This document shows, one piece after another, positions 38,212 to 49,045 of a DNA stretch of 64,000 nucleotides. A model generated the notes under the pieces. That model was not told the origin of the DNA, did no database searches, and saw only the letters and a list, made by a program, of their open reading frames with translations. The stretch is taken from contig PABK01000054.1 of assembly GCA_002699145.1 (NCBI GenBank), positions 1 through 64,000 of the forward strand, read 5' to 3'. The first letter of the stretch is position 1, and the number at the start of each line of letters is the position of its first letter. This stretch comes from Halioglobus sp. (GTDB taxonomy: Bacteria; Pseudomonadota; Gammaproteobacteria; Pseudomonadales; Halieaceae). The translations under genes were made by a program, and so were the position numbers.

Positions 38212-39183
38212 GTGTCGGGCGCACCGCTGCGGCTTGTCTTCGCCGGCACCCCGGAGTTCGCCTCCGCGCACCTGGCGGCCCTCCTTGAGAGTAAGCACCA
38301 ACTACAAGCCGTGTATACGCAGCCGGACCGGCCCGCGGGCCGGGGCCGCAAATTGCAGGCCAGCGCGGTGAAGCAGCTCGCCCTGGAGGCCGGCCTGCCG
38401 GTCTGCCAGCCGCACAGCCTGAAGGACGCGCAGGCCCAGGCGCAGCTGCGCGACTGGCGGGCGGACGTGATGGTGGTGGTCGCCTACGGCCTGATCCTGC
38501 CCCAGGCCGTGCTCGACATCCCGGCGCGCGGCTGCCTCAATGTGCACGCCTCCCTCCTGCCGCGCTGGCGCGGCGCGGCGCCCATCCAGCGCGCCATCGA
38601 GGCCGGGGACGAGCGCACCGGGATCACCATCATGCGCATGGACGCCGGGCTGGACACCGGCGACATGCTGGCCAGCGCCAGCTGCCCGGTGGCAGCGCAC
38701 AGCGGCGCCTCCCTGCACGATGCCCTGGCACAGCTGGGACCGCCGCTGCTGCTGTCTGTGCTGGATGATCTTGACGCACACCTGGCCGCGGCCCGCGCCC
38801 AGGACGACGCCGCGGCCACCTACGCGCACAAGATCAGCAAGGCGGAGGGCGCCATCGACTGGTCCGGCGACGTGCTCACGCTGGAACGGCGCATCCGCGC
38901 CTTCAACCCCTTCCCGGTCTGCCACAGCTGGCTGGACGGCGAGCGCCTGCGCCTGTGGCAGGCCAGTTCACTTGCCGGCGGACCGGCTGCGAGCGCCCCC
39001 GGCACCATCCTGCGCGCCGACGAGCGCGGCATCGTGGTCAACTGCGGCGACGGCCGGCTGGCGCTCACCGAGCTGCAACTGCCCGGGGGCAAGCGCCTGC
39101 CCGCCGGGGAGCTGCTGCGCGCCCGGGGCGAGCTGTTCGCACCGGGCAAACGCTTCGCCGCGGCGCCGGAACAGGACACATGA
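38212..39183 (+). CDS. fmt: methionyl-tRNA formyltransferase
   Basis: Fmt formylates initiator Met-tRNA. The 323-residue protein starts at a GTG (VSGAPLRLVFAGTPEFA) just after def; the larger frame upstream is a shadow of def. It has LNVHASLLPRWRG (folate and catalytic region) and GITIMRMDAGLDTG, and a C-terminal tRNA-binding domain. The stop overlaps the rsmB start as ATGA. Confidence 0.97.
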   Translation: MSGAPLRLVFAGTPEFASAHLAALLESKHQLQAVYTQPDRPAGRGRKLQASAVKQLALEAGLPVCQPHSLKDAQAQAQLRDWRADVMVVVAYGLILPQAVLDIPARGCLNVHASLLPRWRGAAPIQRAIEAGDERTGITIMRMDAGLDTGDMLASASCPVAAHSGASLHDALAQLGPPLLLSVLDDLDAHLAAARAQDDAAATYAHKISKAEGAIDWSGDVLTLERRIRAFNPFPVCHSWLDGERLRLWQASSLAGGPAASAPGTILRADERGIVVNCGDGRLALTELQLPGGKRLPAGELLRARGELFAPGKRFAAAPEQDT

Positions 39184-40478
39184 GCCGCGACGTGCGCGCC
39201 GCCGCCGCCGCGGTGGTCGGCGAGGTGCTGGGCGGCCGCTCCCTCAACCAGGCGCTGCCGCCGCAACTGGCAAAGGTGGCGCAGCGCGATCGCGCCCTGT
39301 TGCAGCAACTGTGCTACGGCAGCCTGCGCGCGGCGCCGCGCCTGGCGGCACTGCTGGCGCAACTGCTGGACCGGCCCCTGCGCGAGCGCGATCGCGACCT
39401 GCAGGGCCTGCTGCTGGTCGGGCTGTACCAGATAGACGGCACGCGCGTGCCGGACCACGCCGCGGTCTCCGCCACCGTGGCCGCCACGGCGGCGCTGAAA
39501 AAACAGTGGGCCCGGGGCATGGTCAACGCCGTGCTGCGCCGCTACCTGCGCGAGGGGGAGACCCTCGCCGCGCAACTCGAGCCGGCGGAGGCGCAGGCCC
39601 ACCCGGCGTGGCTGTACCGCGCGCTGCAGGCGCAGTGGCCGCAGGACGCCGCGGACATGCTGCGCGCCAACAACGCGCAGCCACCGATGGTGCTGCGCGT
39701 CAATCGCCTCCGCCTGTCGCGCCAGGACTACCTGCAGCGACTGCAACGGGAAGGGATCGACGCGACCCCCGGCGCGCTCGCGGCGGACGCCATCTACCTG
39801 GCCGCGGCGACGGACGTCGAGGCGCTGCCCGGCTTCGCGCAGGGCGATGTCAGCGTACAGGACGAGGCGGCGCAACTGGCCGCGCCGCTGCTCGCGCCGC
39901 GCCCGGGTGAGCGTGTCCTGGACGCCTGCGCGGCGCCCGGCGGCAAGGCCTGCCACCTGCTGGAACTGCAGCCGCGCCTGGGCGAGCTGGTGGCCATGGA
40001 CAACGACGCACAGCGCCTGGCGCGAGTGCGCGACAACCTCGCGCGACTGGGGCTGGCCGCGCGGGTGTTGCAGGGCGACGCCGCGTCTCCCCCCGCCGAC
40101 CTGGCGCAGGCCTCCTTCGACCGCATCCTCGTGGATGCGCCCTGTTCCGCGAGCGGCGTGATCCGGCGCCACCCGGACATCAAGCTGCTGCGCAGGGACA
40201 GCGATAGCGCCGGCTTCGCCGCGCAACAACAGGCCATCCTGCGCGGGTTGTGGCCGCTGCTGCGCCCGGGGGGCGCGCTGCTGTACGCCACCTGCTCGGT
40301 GCTGGCACAGGAGAACGACGCGGTGGTGCAGGCGTTCCTCGACGCCACTCCCGACGCCGCCGCCGTCGCACTGCGCGAGAAGTGGGGGCGTCCCGCTGGC
40401 GCCGGCCGCCAGCTACTGCCCGCCCAGGACGGCCCCGACGGCTTGTTCTACGCCGTCGTGCAACGTCGCGCCGCGTAA
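39180..40478 (+). CDS. rsmB: 16S rRNA (cytosine-967-C5)-methyltransferase RsmB
   Basis: RsmB (Sun) methylates C967 of 16S rRNA. The 432-residue chain has an N-terminal NusB-like RNA-binding domain (residues 1 to about 130) and a C-terminal methyltransferase with [12 protein letters not shown] (SAM site), [10 protein letters not shown] (catalytic-loop cysteine) and [10 protein letters not shown] (second cysteine). Its ATG overlaps the fmt stop, so translation is coupled. Confidence 0.96.
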   Translation: MSRDVRAAAAAVVGEVLGGRSLNQALPPQLAKVAQRDRALLQQLCYGSLRAAPRLAALLAQLLDRPLRERDRDLQGLLLVGLYQIDGTRVPDHAAVSATVAATAALKKQWARGMVNAVLRRYLREGETLAAQLEPAEAQAHPAWLYRALQAQWPQDAADMLRANNAQPPMVLRVNRLRLSRQDYLQRLQREGIDATPGALAADAIYLAAATDVEALPGFAQGDVSVQDEAAQLAAPLLAPRPGERVLDACAAPGGKACHLLELQPRLGELVAMDNDAQRLARVRDNLARLGLAARVLQGDAASPPADLAQASFDRILVDAPCSASGVIRRHPDIKLLRRDSDSAGFAAQQQAILRGLWPLLRPGGALLYATCSVLAQENDAVVQAFLDATPDAAAVALREKWGRPAGAGRQLLPAQDGPDGLFYAVVQRRAA

Positions 40479-40575
40479 CTGTGCACAATTTCGCGCAACC
40501 CGCCCTTACTTTCCCCGGGGGTTTTCTTTATCGTGCAGTGATCCTGTCGCCCCACAACAACGAGCTCATCGAGCC

Positions 40576-41949
40576 ATGAAAATCATTATTCTCGGCGCGG
40601 GCCAGGTCGGCGGCACCCTGGCTGAACACCTGGCCGATGAACAGAACGACATAACCGTGGTGGACTCCGACGGCGACAAGCTCCGCGCCCTGCAGGACAG
40701 GCTGGACATCTACACCGTGACCGGCGGCGCGTCCCACCCCAACATCCTGGAAAAGGCCGGCGCCGCCGACGCGGACATGCTCATCGCGGTGACCAACTCC
40801 GACGAGATCAACATGATGGCCTGCCAGGTCGCGCACAGCCTGTACGGCACCACGACGAAGATCTCGCGCGTGCGCTCGCCCAACTACCTCAAGGTGCAGG
40901 AACAGCTCTTCGACCGCGATCACATCCCGGTGGATGTCATCATCGGCCCGGAACAACTGGTGACGCAGAGCATCGAGCGCCTGATCGCCAACCCGGGCGC
41001 CCTGCAGGTGCTGGATTTCGCCGGCGGCCTGGTGCAACTGGTAGCGGTGCGGGCGATTCACGGCGGCCCCATGGTCGGCCACGAACTGCGCGACATCCGC
41101 AAGCACATGCCCAAGGTGGACACCCGCGTCGCGGCGATCTTCCGCCAGGACCGGCCGATCATCCCCGAGGGGCACACGGTGGTAGAGGCCGGCGACGAGG
41201 TATTCTTCATCGCGGCGAAAAAGGATATCCGCGCCGTCATGGCGGAACTGCGCCGGGTAGACAAGCCCTACAAGCGCGTGATGATCGCCGGCGGCGGCAA
41301 CATCGGCGCCACCCTCGCGCAGACCATCGAGGACCGCTACAAGGTCAAGGTCATCGAGCGCTCCTACAGCCGCTGCCGCGTGCTCTCCGAGCGCCTGCGC
41401 CACACCATCGTGCTCAACGGCAGCGCCAGCGAGCCGCAGCTGCTCACCGCGGAGAACATCGAGGCGACCGACGTGTTCTGCGCGCTGACCAACAACGACG
41501 AGTCGAACATCATGATGTCCATGCTGGCCAAGCGCATGGGCGCGAAGAAAGTCATCACACTGATTACCAACCCCGCCTACGCGGACCTGGTGGGCGACGA
41601 GATCGACATCGCCATCTCGCCACAGCAAATCACCATCGGCAGCCTGCTCACCCACGTGCGCAAGGGCGACATCAACAACGTGCACTCGCTGCGCCGCGGC
41701 GCGGCGGAGGCCATCGAGGTCACCGCCCACGGCGACGCCTACTCGTCAAAAGTGGTAGGGCGCAGGCTGGACGACATAACCCTGCCCGAGGGCGTGACCA
41801 TCGGCGCGATCGTGCGCGGCGACGAGGTGGTCATCGCGCACGGCCACGTGGAGGTGGAAGAGAACGACCACGTCATCCTGTTCCTGATCGACCGCGGCAA
41901 GATCCGCGCGGTGGAAAAGCTGTTCGCCGTCGGCATCGGCTTTTTCTAG
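40576..41949 (+). CDS. trkA: Trk system potassium transporter TrkA
   Basis: TrkA is the cytoplasmic gating subunit of the Trk K+ channel. The 457-residue protein is a tandem of two RCK modules: [13 protein letters not shown] near residue 7 and [12 protein letters not shown] near residue 238 are the NAD-binding Rossmann loops, each followed by a TrkA-C domain. The stop is 18 bases before trkH, whose product forms the channel. Confidence 0.97.
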   Translation: MKIIILGAGQVGGTLAEHLADEQNDITVVDSDGDKLRALQDRLDIYTVTGGASHPNILEKAGAADADMLIAVTNSDEINMMACQVAHSLYGTTTKISRVRSPNYLKVQEQLFDRDHIPVDVIIGPEQLVTQSIERLIANPGALQVLDFAGGLVQLVAVRAIHGGPMVGHELRDIRKHMPKVDTRVAAIFRQDRPIIPEGHTVVEAGDEVFFIAAKKDIRAVMAELRRVDKPYKRVMIAGGGNIGATLAQTIEDRYKVKVIERSYSRCRVLSERLRHTIVLNGSASEPQLLTAENIEATDVFCALTNNDESNIMMSMLAKRMGAKKVITLITNPAYADLVGDEIDIAISPQQITIGSLLTHVRKGDINNVHSLRRGAAEAIEVTAHGDAYSSKVVGRRLDDITLPEGVTIGAIVRGDEVVIAHGHVEVEENDHVILFLIDRGKIRAVEKLFAVGIGFF

Positions 41950-41967
41950 GGCGCGCGGCGGACCACG

Positions 41968-43440
41968 ATGCGCTTTTCCGTCACTTTCAGGATTCTCGGC
42001 ATCCTGTTGATGATGTTCAGCAGCGCGATGCTGGCGCCGCTGGTGCTCGCCCTGCTCGCCGACGACCAGACCGTGCCCGGCTTCCTCGCCGCCCTGTCCA
42101 TCACTTTCCTCTCCGGCCTGCTCATCTGGCTGCCGGTGCGCAACGCGCGTCACGAACTGCGCATTCGCGACGGCTTCCTGATTACTTCCCTGTTCTGGTC
42201 GGTACTGGGCCTGTTCGGGGCCCTGCCCTTCGCCCTCACCGAGACCCTGGCGCTGACGCCGGTGGAAGCGGCGTTCGAATCCATCTCCGGGCTGACCACC
42301 ACCGGGGCCACGGTCATCACCGGCCTGGACGACCTGCCGCAGTCGATCCTGTTCTACCGCCAGCTGCTGCAGTGGCTGGGCGGCATCGGCATCATCGTCG
42401 TCGCCGTCGCCATCCTGCCCATGCTCGGTATCGGCGGCATGCAGCTGTACAAGGCGGAAACCCCCGGCCCGTCCAAGGATGCCAAGCTCACGCCGCGCAT
42501 CACCGAGACGGCCAAGGCACTGGCCATCGTCTACGTCGCGCTGACCGCCGCCTGCGCCGGCGCGTACTACGCGGTGGGCATGTCCGGATTCGACGCGGTC
42601 GCCCACGCGTTTTCCACCGTCGCCATCGGCGGCTTCTCCACCCACGACGCAAGCATGGGTTACTTCCAAAGCGACGCCGTGCTGCTGGTGTGCAGTGTGT
42701 TCATGACGATCTCCGCGATGAATTTCGGCCTGCATTTCACCGCCTGGCGGCGGCGCACCAGCCGCGCCACACGCCAGCGCAGGTCGGCGGTGTACACGCG
42801 CGATTCGGAAACCAAATTCTTTTTCAGCATCCTGATCATCGGCATCGCGGTAACCAGCGCCTACCTGGTCATCACCGACACGCTGCCCGCCGGCGAGAGC
42901 GTGGTGCACGGGCTGTTCCAGGCCGTCTCCATCACCACCACCACGGGGTTCACCACGCAGGACTTCGCCGCCTGGCCGACGTTCCTGCCGATAATGCTGC
43001 TGATGTTTTCCTGCATGGGCGGCTGCGTCGGTTCCACCGGCGGCGGCATGAAGGCCATGCGCGTGATGCTGATCTACAAGCAGGGCATACGCGAGCTGAA
43101 ACAGTTGGTACACCCCAGCGCGGTGATCCCGCTGAAAGTCGGCAGGACGCGGGTGGAGGCGACGGTGGTCAGCGCGGTGTGGAGTTTCTTCGCCGTCTAC
43201 ACCACGTCGTTCATCATCATCATGCTGCTGCTGATGGCCACCGGCCTGGACTTCACCACCGCGTTCTCGGCGGTGGCGGCGTCGCTGAACAACCTCGGCC
43301 CCGGACTGGGTGACGTGGCGGCGAACTACGGCGGGATCAACGAGACCGCCAAGGGAATACTGTGCTTCACCATGCTGCTCGGCCGCCTCGAGGTCTTCAC
43401 CCTGCTGGTGCTGTTCACACCGATGTTCTGGCGCATCTGA
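41968..43440 (+). CDS. trkH: Trk potassium uptake protein TrkH
   Basis: TrkH is the K+ channel subunit. The 490-residue chain has four M1-P-M2-like repeats; selectivity-filter-like segments include SGLTTTGATV, AIGGFSTHD and SITTTTGFTTQ, each with the conserved glycine. The order trkA-trkH with an 18-base gap shows a dedicated operon for the channel and its gate. Confidence 0.97.
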   Translation: MRFSVTFRILGILLMMFSSAMLAPLVLALLADDQTVPGFLAALSITFLSGLLIWLPVRNARHELRIRDGFLITSLFWSVLGLFGALPFALTETLALTPVEAAFESISGLTTTGATVITGLDDLPQSILFYRQLLQWLGGIGIIVVAVAILPMLGIGGMQLYKAETPGPSKDAKLTPRITETAKALAIVYVALTAACAGAYYAVGMSGFDAVAHAFSTVAIGGFSTHDASMGYFQSDAVLLVCSVFMTISAMNFGLHFTAWRRRTSRATRQRRSAVYTRDSETKFFFSILIIGIAVTSAYLVITDTLPAGESVVHGLFQAVSITTTTGFTTQDFAAWPTFLPIMLLMFSCMGGCVGSTGGGMKAMRVMLIYKQGIRELKQLVHPSAVIPLKVGRTRVEATVVSAVWSFFAVYTTSFIIIMLLLMATGLDFTTAFSAVAASLNNLGPGLGDVAANYGGINETAKGILCFTMLLGRLEVFTLLVLFTPMFWRI

Positions 43441-43462
43441 CGTCCCGCGCCCGCGCACCCGC

Positions 43463-44269
43463 CTACTTGCGAATGCCCCGCTGCCGGCGCACCTGTTCGT
43501 AGGCCGACTGGATCTCCTGCGAGCGTTCCGTGGCCAGGCGCACCATGTCCTCGGGCACTCCGCGGGCGATGAGCTTGTCCGGGTGGTTTTCGCTCATGCG
43601 CTTGCGGTAGGCGCGCTTCAACTCGCGGTCACTCACGGAACTGTCCACACCCAGCGCCGCGTAGGCCGCGTCGATGTCCAGGGCGGCGGATGCGCCGCGC
43701 GCCCCGGCCCGCTCACCACCCTGGTGGAATTGTCCCTGGGCGCGGGCCATCTGCAGCAGCGCCTCGAGTTGCGCCGCACCCAGCCCCAGCAACGTGGAGA
43801 TGCGCACCAGCGCGGCGTGCTCCGCAGGCTGCAGCGACTGGTCGGCGTGCGCCAGGGAAATAAGGAAGAACAGCAGCGCCTGCTGCAACTGGCGCTGGCC
43901 GCCGGATACGCGCACGAAGTCCGCCACCACCGGCTCCGGGGAGAAGTCGGCCTGCGCGCCGCGGCGGAACAGCTCGATGGCGCGCCGGCGTTGCTGCGCG
44001 TCCAGGCCCATCTGCACGAAGACCTGTTCGGTGTGGGCGACCTCCGCCTCGGACACGCGGCCGTCGGCCTTGGCGAGATAGCCGCTGAGCAGGAAGGTCG
44101 TCTCGAAGAAGCGCTCGCGAATGAGCTGCAGGTTCTGCGGCGAGGCGAAACCAAGGGTGCGCGACAGGCCGCGGTCGAAAGCGTGGCCCAGCAGTGCACC
44201 CACTACCAGGCCGGGAAACCCCGCCACCAGCAGGCCGATGAGGCCGGCGATGAGCTTGCCGAAAAACAT
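43463..44269 (-). CDS. djlA: co-chaperone DjlA
   Basis: The 268-residue protein has a short glycine-rich membrane segment at the N terminus (GKLIAGLIGLLVAGFPG), a central TerB-like helical domain, and a C-terminal J domain with SENHPDKLIARG containing the HPD tripeptide that stimulates DnaK. This is the DjlA layout. It is divergent from glyQ and convergent with trkH. Confidence 0.93.
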   Translation of the reverse strand: MFFGKLIAGLIGLLVAGFPGLVVGALLGHAFDRGLSRTLGFASPQNLQLIRERFFETTFLLSGYLAKADGRVSEAEVAHTEQVFVQMGLDAQQRRRAIELFRRGAQADFSPEPVVADFVRVSGGQRQLQQALLFFLISLAHADQSLQPAEHAALVRISTLLGLGAAQLEALLQMARAQGQFHQGGERAGARGASAALDIDAAYAALGVDSSVSDRELKRAYRKRMSENHPDKLIARGVPEDMVRLATERSQEIQSAYEQVRRQRGIRK

Positions 44270-44358
44270 GTGCGCTCCCTGTTGCCGCGCCGGCCCGTGG
44301 CCGCGAGGGCGTCGGGCGGAATTATCGAGGGCGCGTATTATGCCGCCTAAAAGGCCTG

Positions 44359-44364
44359 TATAAT
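44359..44364 (+). promoter_or_regulatory. -10 element for glyQS
   Basis: A perfect TATAAT at 44359-44364, directly preceded by TG, lies about 20 bases ahead of the GTG used as glyQ start. The -35 hexamer is weak. If this is the promoter, the leader is very short and the later in-frame GTG or ATG starts of glyQ deserve consideration. Confidence 0.5.
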
Positions 44365-44384
44365 AGCCGGCTTTTTGCGGCAGC

Positions 44385-45350
44385 GTGACGGATGTGGCGG
44401 TGGCTGAGACCTCACAACAGACAATGACTTTCCAGGACCTGATCATGCGCCTGCAGCAGTTCTGGGCCGAACGCGGCTGCGTGGTGCTGCAGCCGCTGGA
44501 CATGGAGGTCGGCGCGGGCACCTTTCACCCGGCCACCTTCCTGCGCGCCCTGGGGCCGGAAAACTGGAACGCCGCCTACGTGCAGCCCTCGCGCCGGCCC
44601 ACCGACGGTCGCTATGGGGAGAACCCCAACCGCCTGCAACACTACTACCAGTTCCAGGTGGTGATGAAACCCTCGCCGGACGACTTCCAGGCGCTGTACC
44701 TGGATTCCCTGGCGGCGCTGGGCATCGATTCGGCGATTCACGATATTCGCTTCGTGGAGGACAACTGGGAATCCCCCACCCTGGGCGCCTGGGGCCTGGG
44801 CTGGGAGGTCTGGCTCAACGGCATGGAGGTGACGCAGTTCACCTACTTCCAGCAGGCCGGCGGCCTGGAGTGCTACCCGGTGACCGGCGAGATCACCTAC
44901 GGCGTTGAGCGCATCGCCATGTACCTGCAGGGCGTGGACAGCATCTACGACCTGGTCTGGTCCGAGGGGCCGGCGGGCACCGTCACCTACGGCGACGTGT
45001 TCCACCAGAACGAGGTGGAGATGTCGCGTTACAATTTCGAGGAGGCGGACATCGAGCAGTTGTTCGCCTTCTTCGACCACTGCGAACAGGAAGCGCTGCG
45101 CCTGGTGCAGAAGTCGCTGCCGCTGCCGGCGTACGAGATGGTGATGAAGGCGTCCCACGCCTTCAACCTACTCGATGCGCGCCACGCGATATCGGTGACC
45201 GAGCGCCAGCGTTTCATCCTGCGCGTGCGCACCCTGGCGCGCGAGGTGGCGCAGAGCTATTTCGATGCGCGCGCGGCGCTGGGCTTCCCGCTGGCGGACC
45301 CGGCCCTGCGCGACGAGGTGCTGGCGCGACACAAGGCGGAGGCGAGCTGA
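44385..45350 (+). CDS. glyQ: glycine--tRNA ligase alpha subunit
   Basis: GlyQ is the catalytic subunit of the bacterial tetrameric glycyl-tRNA synthetase. The 321-residue protein has [25 protein letters not shown] and the class II motif region [12 protein letters not shown]. The GTG at 44385 adds about 13 residues before the conserved FQDLIM; a start at the ATG nearer the core is possible. The stop is four bases from the glyS start. Confidence 0.97.
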   Translation: MTDVAVAETSQQTMTFQDLIMRLQQFWAERGCVVLQPLDMEVGAGTFHPATFLRALGPENWNAAYVQPSRRPTDGRYGENPNRLQHYYQFQVVMKPSPDDFQALYLDSLAALGIDSAIHDIRFVEDNWESPTLGAWGLGWEVWLNGMEVTQFTYFQQAGGLECYPVTGEITYGVERIAMYLQGVDSIYDLVWSEGPAGTVTYGDVFHQNEVEMSRYNFEEADIEQLFAFFDHCEQEALRLVQKSLPLPAYEMVMKASHAFNLLDARHAISVTERQRFILRVRTLAREVAQSYFDARAALGFPLADPALRDEVLARHKAEAS

Positions 45351-45353
45351 GCC

Positions 45354-47432
45354 GTGGCGACGGAAAACCTGCTGGTAGAGATCGGCACCGAGGAACTGCC
45401 TCCCAAGGCGCTGCGCACCCTGGGCGAGGCGCTGCGCGACGGCATCGTCGACGGCCTCGCGCAGCGCGAGCTGGGGCACGGGGAGGTACGCTGGTTCGCC
45501 ACGCCGCGCCGCCTGGCGGTACAGATTGCCGACGTGCAACTGGCCGCGGCCGACCGCGAGCAGGAAGCGCTGGGACCGCCGCTGGAGCGCGCTCGCGACG
45601 AGGCGGGGAACTGGACGCCGGCCGCGGCGGGCTTCGCGAAGAAACAGGGCGTCGATCCCGCGGACCTCGAGCACATCGACACACCCAAGGGCACGCGCCT
45701 GGGCGTGCGCCGCACGGTGCCCGGCGCGCGCACCGGCGAGGCGCTCAACGCCATCATCTGCGACAGCCTGCGCAAGCTGCCCATTCCCAAGCGCATGCGC
45801 TGGGGCGCCAGCCGCGAGGAGTTCGTGCGCCCGGCGCACTGGATCGTCGCCATGCTCGGCCGGGACAGCAATCACGGCGAGGTGCTGGGCCTGCGCACCG
45901 GGAACGTCACCCGTGGACACCGTTTCCACGCCCCGGGCGACATCGTCCTGCAGGACCCGATGGAGTACGAACAGGTGCTGGCCCAGGCAAAGGTCATCGC
46001 CTGCTTCGAGCACCGCCGCGAGTCGATCCGCGAGCAGGTCGAGGTGGAGGCCAGCGCGCTGCAGGCCAGCGCGGTGATCGACCCGGACCTGCTGGAAGAA
46101 GTCACCGGCCTGGTGGAATGGCCGGTCGCCCTGACCGGCGCCTTCGAGGAACGCTTCCTGCAGGTGCCGGCGGAGGCGTTGATCTCCTCCATGAAAGAAC
46201 ACCAGAAATACTTCCACCTGGTGGACGGGCAGGGCGCCCTGCGGCCGAACTTCATCACCATCGCCAATATCGAGAGCGAGGACCCGGTACAGGTCATCGC
46301 CGGCAACGAGCGGGTGATTCGCCCGCGCCTGTCCGACGCGGCCTTCTTTTTTGACACCGACCGCAAGACTCCCCTGGCGCAGCGGGTGACGGCGCTGGAG
46401 GGCGTGGTCTTCCAGCAGAAACTCGGCAGCCTGGCGGACAAGACCCGGCGGGTCGCGGCACTGGCGGCGGATCTGGCGCCGCAGCTGGGCGCGCCGGTGG
46501 ACGCGGCGCGCCGCGCCGCCGAACTCGGCCGGGCGGACCTGGTGACCGACATGGTGCAGGAGTTCCCCGACATGCAGGGTATCGCCGGCTCCTACTACGC
46601 CGCCGCCGACGGCGAGGACGCCGAGGTAGCCGCGGCGCTGGCGCAACAGTACTGGCCGCGTTTCTCCGGTGACCGCCTGCCGCAGGGGCCGGTGGCCTGC
46701 ACCCTGGCCCTGGCCGACCGGCTGGATACCCTGGTCGGCATCTTCGGTATTGGCCAGCCGCCCACCGGTTCGCGCGACCCTTTCGCGCTGCGCCGGGCCT
46801 CCCTGGCGGTGCTGCGCATCCTGGTGGAAAAGTCGCTGGACCTGGACCTGAAGCAGTGCCTGCAACAGGCCGCGGCGGGCTACCCGGCAGGCGTCATCGC
46901 CGCGGGCACCACCGCCGAGGTCTACGACTACATGGTCGAGCGCTTCCGCGCCTGGTACGAGGACGAACAGATTCCCGTGGCCGTGTTCCGCGCGGTCAGC
47001 GCCCGCGACCTGCCGCGGCCGCTGGACATCCACCGCCGGGTACTCGCGGTGCACGCCTTCGCGGCCCTGCCCGAGGCGCAGGCGCTGGCGGCGGCGAACA
47101 AGCGCGTGAGCAATATCCTGGGCAAGCTGGAAGACACTCACCAGTTTGGCGAAGTAAGCGCCGACTTACTGGCAGAGCCCCAGGAAAAGGCCCTGGCGGA
47201 GCAGGTGGCGGCCCTGCGGCAGAGCACGGCGGCGCACCTGGAGAAGGACGAATACCGCGAGGCGCTGGCCGCGCTGGCCGCGCTGCGCGCGCCGGTGGAC
47301 GAGTTTTTCGACGGCGTCATGGTCAACGCCGATGACGCGGCGCTGCGCGACAACCGCCTCAACCTGCTCAAATCCCTGCGCGACCTGTTCCTGGACGTGG
47401 CGGACATCTCCCTGCTGGCGGTGGGCAAGTAG
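45354..47432 (+). CDS. glyS: glycine--tRNA ligase beta subunit
   Basis: GlyS carries tRNA recognition for glycyl-tRNA synthetase. The 692-residue chain begins LLVEIGTEELPPKAL, typical of the family, and contains MKEHQKYFHL and SRDPFALRRASL. The C terminus matches the anticodon-binding domain. The start is a GTG. It is translated with glyQ as one unit. Confidence 0.98.
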   Translation: MATENLLVEIGTEELPPKALRTLGEALRDGIVDGLAQRELGHGEVRWFATPRRLAVQIADVQLAAADREQEALGPPLERARDEAGNWTPAAAGFAKKQGVDPADLEHIDTPKGTRLGVRRTVPGARTGEALNAIICDSLRKLPIPKRMRWGASREEFVRPAHWIVAMLGRDSNHGEVLGLRTGNVTRGHRFHAPGDIVLQDPMEYEQVLAQAKVIACFEHRRESIREQVEVEASALQASAVIDPDLLEEVTGLVEWPVALTGAFEERFLQVPAEALISSMKEHQKYFHLVDGQGALRPNFITIANIESEDPVQVIAGNERVIRPRLSDAAFFFDTDRKTPLAQRVTALEGVVFQQKLGSLADKTRRVAALAADLAPQLGAPVDAARRAAELGRADLVTDMVQEFPDMQGIAGSYYAAADGEDAEVAAALAQQYWPRFSGDRLPQGPVACTLALADRLDTLVGIFGIGQPPTGSRDPFALRRASLAVLRILVEKSLDLDLKQCLQQAAAGYPAGVIAAGTTAEVYDYMVERFRAWYEDEQIPVAVFRAVSARDLPRPLDIHRRVLAVHAFAALPEAQALAAANKRVSNILGKLEDTHQFGEVSADLLAEPQEKALAEQVAALRQSTAAHLEKDEYREALAALAALRAPVDEFFDGVMVNADDAALRDNRLNLLKSLRDLFLDVADISLLAVGK

Positions 47433-47453
47433 GCCGCCGCGCGGGCCTGCGCG

Positions 47454-47486
47454 ATCAGGCGACAGGTGCCGCCGCGCGCGCCTGAT
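47454..47486. terminator. hairpin after glyS
   Basis: A perfect inverted repeat, ATCAGGCG at 47454-47461 and CGCCTGAT at 47479-47486, is followed by ATTT. It lies 21 bases after the glyS stop and could end the glyQS transcript. The T run is short, so it may be inefficient. Confidence 0.4.
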
Positions 47487-47551
47487 ATTTCCCCGGCGGC
47501 GCCGCGCTTTGCAGTACACTGGCGCCAGGCACTCACGTACGCGCAAGCCAC

Positions 47552-49045
47552 ATGACCATCACCACCGACACGCTCATTCTCGCCGGCGCCGCCGCGGCGC
47601 TACTGCTGCTGTGCGGACTGGTCGCCAGTATCTGGCGCGGTGTGCTGGCGCGGCGCAGGCTGCGCGCGACCCTCGGCGAGCTCGCCGCGCGCGAGGCCGA
47701 GCTGCACGAGGCCCTGCTGGACAACCACGGCAAGGCGGTGCAGCTGGACAAGCTCACCGAGCAACTGGAACTGCGCGCGGCGGACGCCGGGTCTCTGCAG
47801 GACCAGCTCGGCAAGCTGCGCGACGAGCTGGGCGAGCAGCGCGCCGCCCGGGTCAAACTGGAGACACAACAGAGCGAGCGGCAGAGCCGCCACGAGGAAC
47901 AGATCGCGCTGCTCAACAAGGCCCGCGACGACCTGAAAAAGGAGTTCGAAAACCTCGCCAACCGCATCTTCGAGGACAAGGGCAAGAGCTTCACCGCCAC
48001 CAGCCGCGCGTCGCTGGAGGACCTGCTCAAACCCTTCCGCGAACAGATCAGCGGTTTCCAGCAGCGCATCAACGAGGTGCACGACAAGTCACTGCAGGGC
48101 AACGAGGTGCTCAAGGGCGAGATCGGCAAACTGCGCGAGCTGGGGCTGGAAATGAACACCCAGGCGAGCAACCTGACCAGCGCGCTCAAGGGTGACAAGA
48201 AGACCACCGGCAACTGGGGCGAGACGCAGCTCGAGCGCACCCTGGAAATGGCCGGGCTGGTGCGCGACGAACACTACCTGACGCAGGCGGCCTTCCGCGA
48301 CGAGGAGGGCGCGCGCAAGCTGCCAGACTTCCTCATCCTGCTGCCGGACGGCAAGAGCCTGGTGGTGGACAGCAAGGTGTCGCTGGTCGATTACGAACGC
48401 GCGGTGACCGCCGACAACGACGACGAACGCGCCGCGGCGCTGGCCGCGCACGTGCGCGCGGTGCGCAGTCATATCGACGACCTGAACGTGAAGGATTACG
48501 CCAACCTGCCGGACATCGGCTCGCCGGATTTCGTGCTCATGTTCCTGCCCATCGAGCCAGCCTATATAGAGGCGATGAAGCACAACCGCGAGCTGTTCGA
48601 CTACGGCTACGGCAAGAATGTGATCATGGTCTCGCACACCACCCTGATGCCCATCCTGCGCACCGTGGCCAACCTGTGGAAGATGGACAAGAGCAACCGC
48701 GAGGCGCGGGAGATCAGCCGCCGCGCCGGCGACATCTACAACCAGGTGGCGCTGGTGGCCGAGCGCCTGGGCAAACTGGGCAGCTCAATGCGCGCGGCGC
48801 AGAATCACTACAACGACACGGTGACCAGCCTGGTCGGCAAGCAGGGCCTGCACACCAAGGTGGAGAAATTCGGTGAGCTCTCCACCAAGGCGACACGCGA
48901 CATGCCCGCGCTGGAGCGGGTGGACGACGAACTGGATGATGCGCGCCTGGAGGTGCTGTCCCCCGACGATGACGGTGCGGAGCGCCCACAGGTCGAGGAC
49001 GCCCGCGACAAGGTCAAGCCGATCCGCGCCGACAAGGACGCCTGA
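47552..49045 (+). CDS. rmuC: DNA recombination protein RmuC
   Basis: RmuC limits DNA inversions at short repeats. The 497-residue protein has one N-terminal membrane helix, a long coiled coil (residues about 40-140, rich in E, R, L and Q), and the RmuC domain with TGNWGETQLERTLE and LPDGKSLVVDSKVSL, whose D-x-K resembles restriction-like nucleases. The end overlaps the convergent PEP-CTERM gene by 32 bases. Confidence 0.93.
   Translation: MTITTDTLILAGAAAALLLLCGLVASIWRGVLARRRLRATLGELAAREAELHEALLDNHGKAVQLDKLTEQLELRAADAGSLQDQLGKLRDELGEQRAARVKLETQQSERQSRHEEQIALLNKARDDLKKEFENLANRIFEDKGKSFTATSRASLEDLLKPFREQISGFQQRINEVHDKSLQGNEVLKGEIGKLRELGLEMNTQASNLTSALKGDKKTTGNWGETQLERTLEMAGLVRDEHYLTQAAFRDEEGARKLPDFLILLPDGKSLVVDSKVSLVDYERAVTADNDDERAAALAAHVRAVRSHIDDLNVKDYANLPDIGSPDFVLMFLPIEPAYIEAMKHNRELFDYGYGKNVIMVSHTTLMPILRTVANLWKMDKSNREAREISRRAGDIYNQVALVAERLGKLGSSMRAAQNHYNDTVTSLVGKQGLHTKVEKFGELSTKATRDMPALERVDDELDDARLEVLSPDDDGAERPQVEDARDKVKPIRADKDA

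Noticed and set aside
45168-47141. 657-codon minus-strand frame opposite glyS
   Set aside because: glyS is certain and the frame lacks any recognisable domain or start signal.
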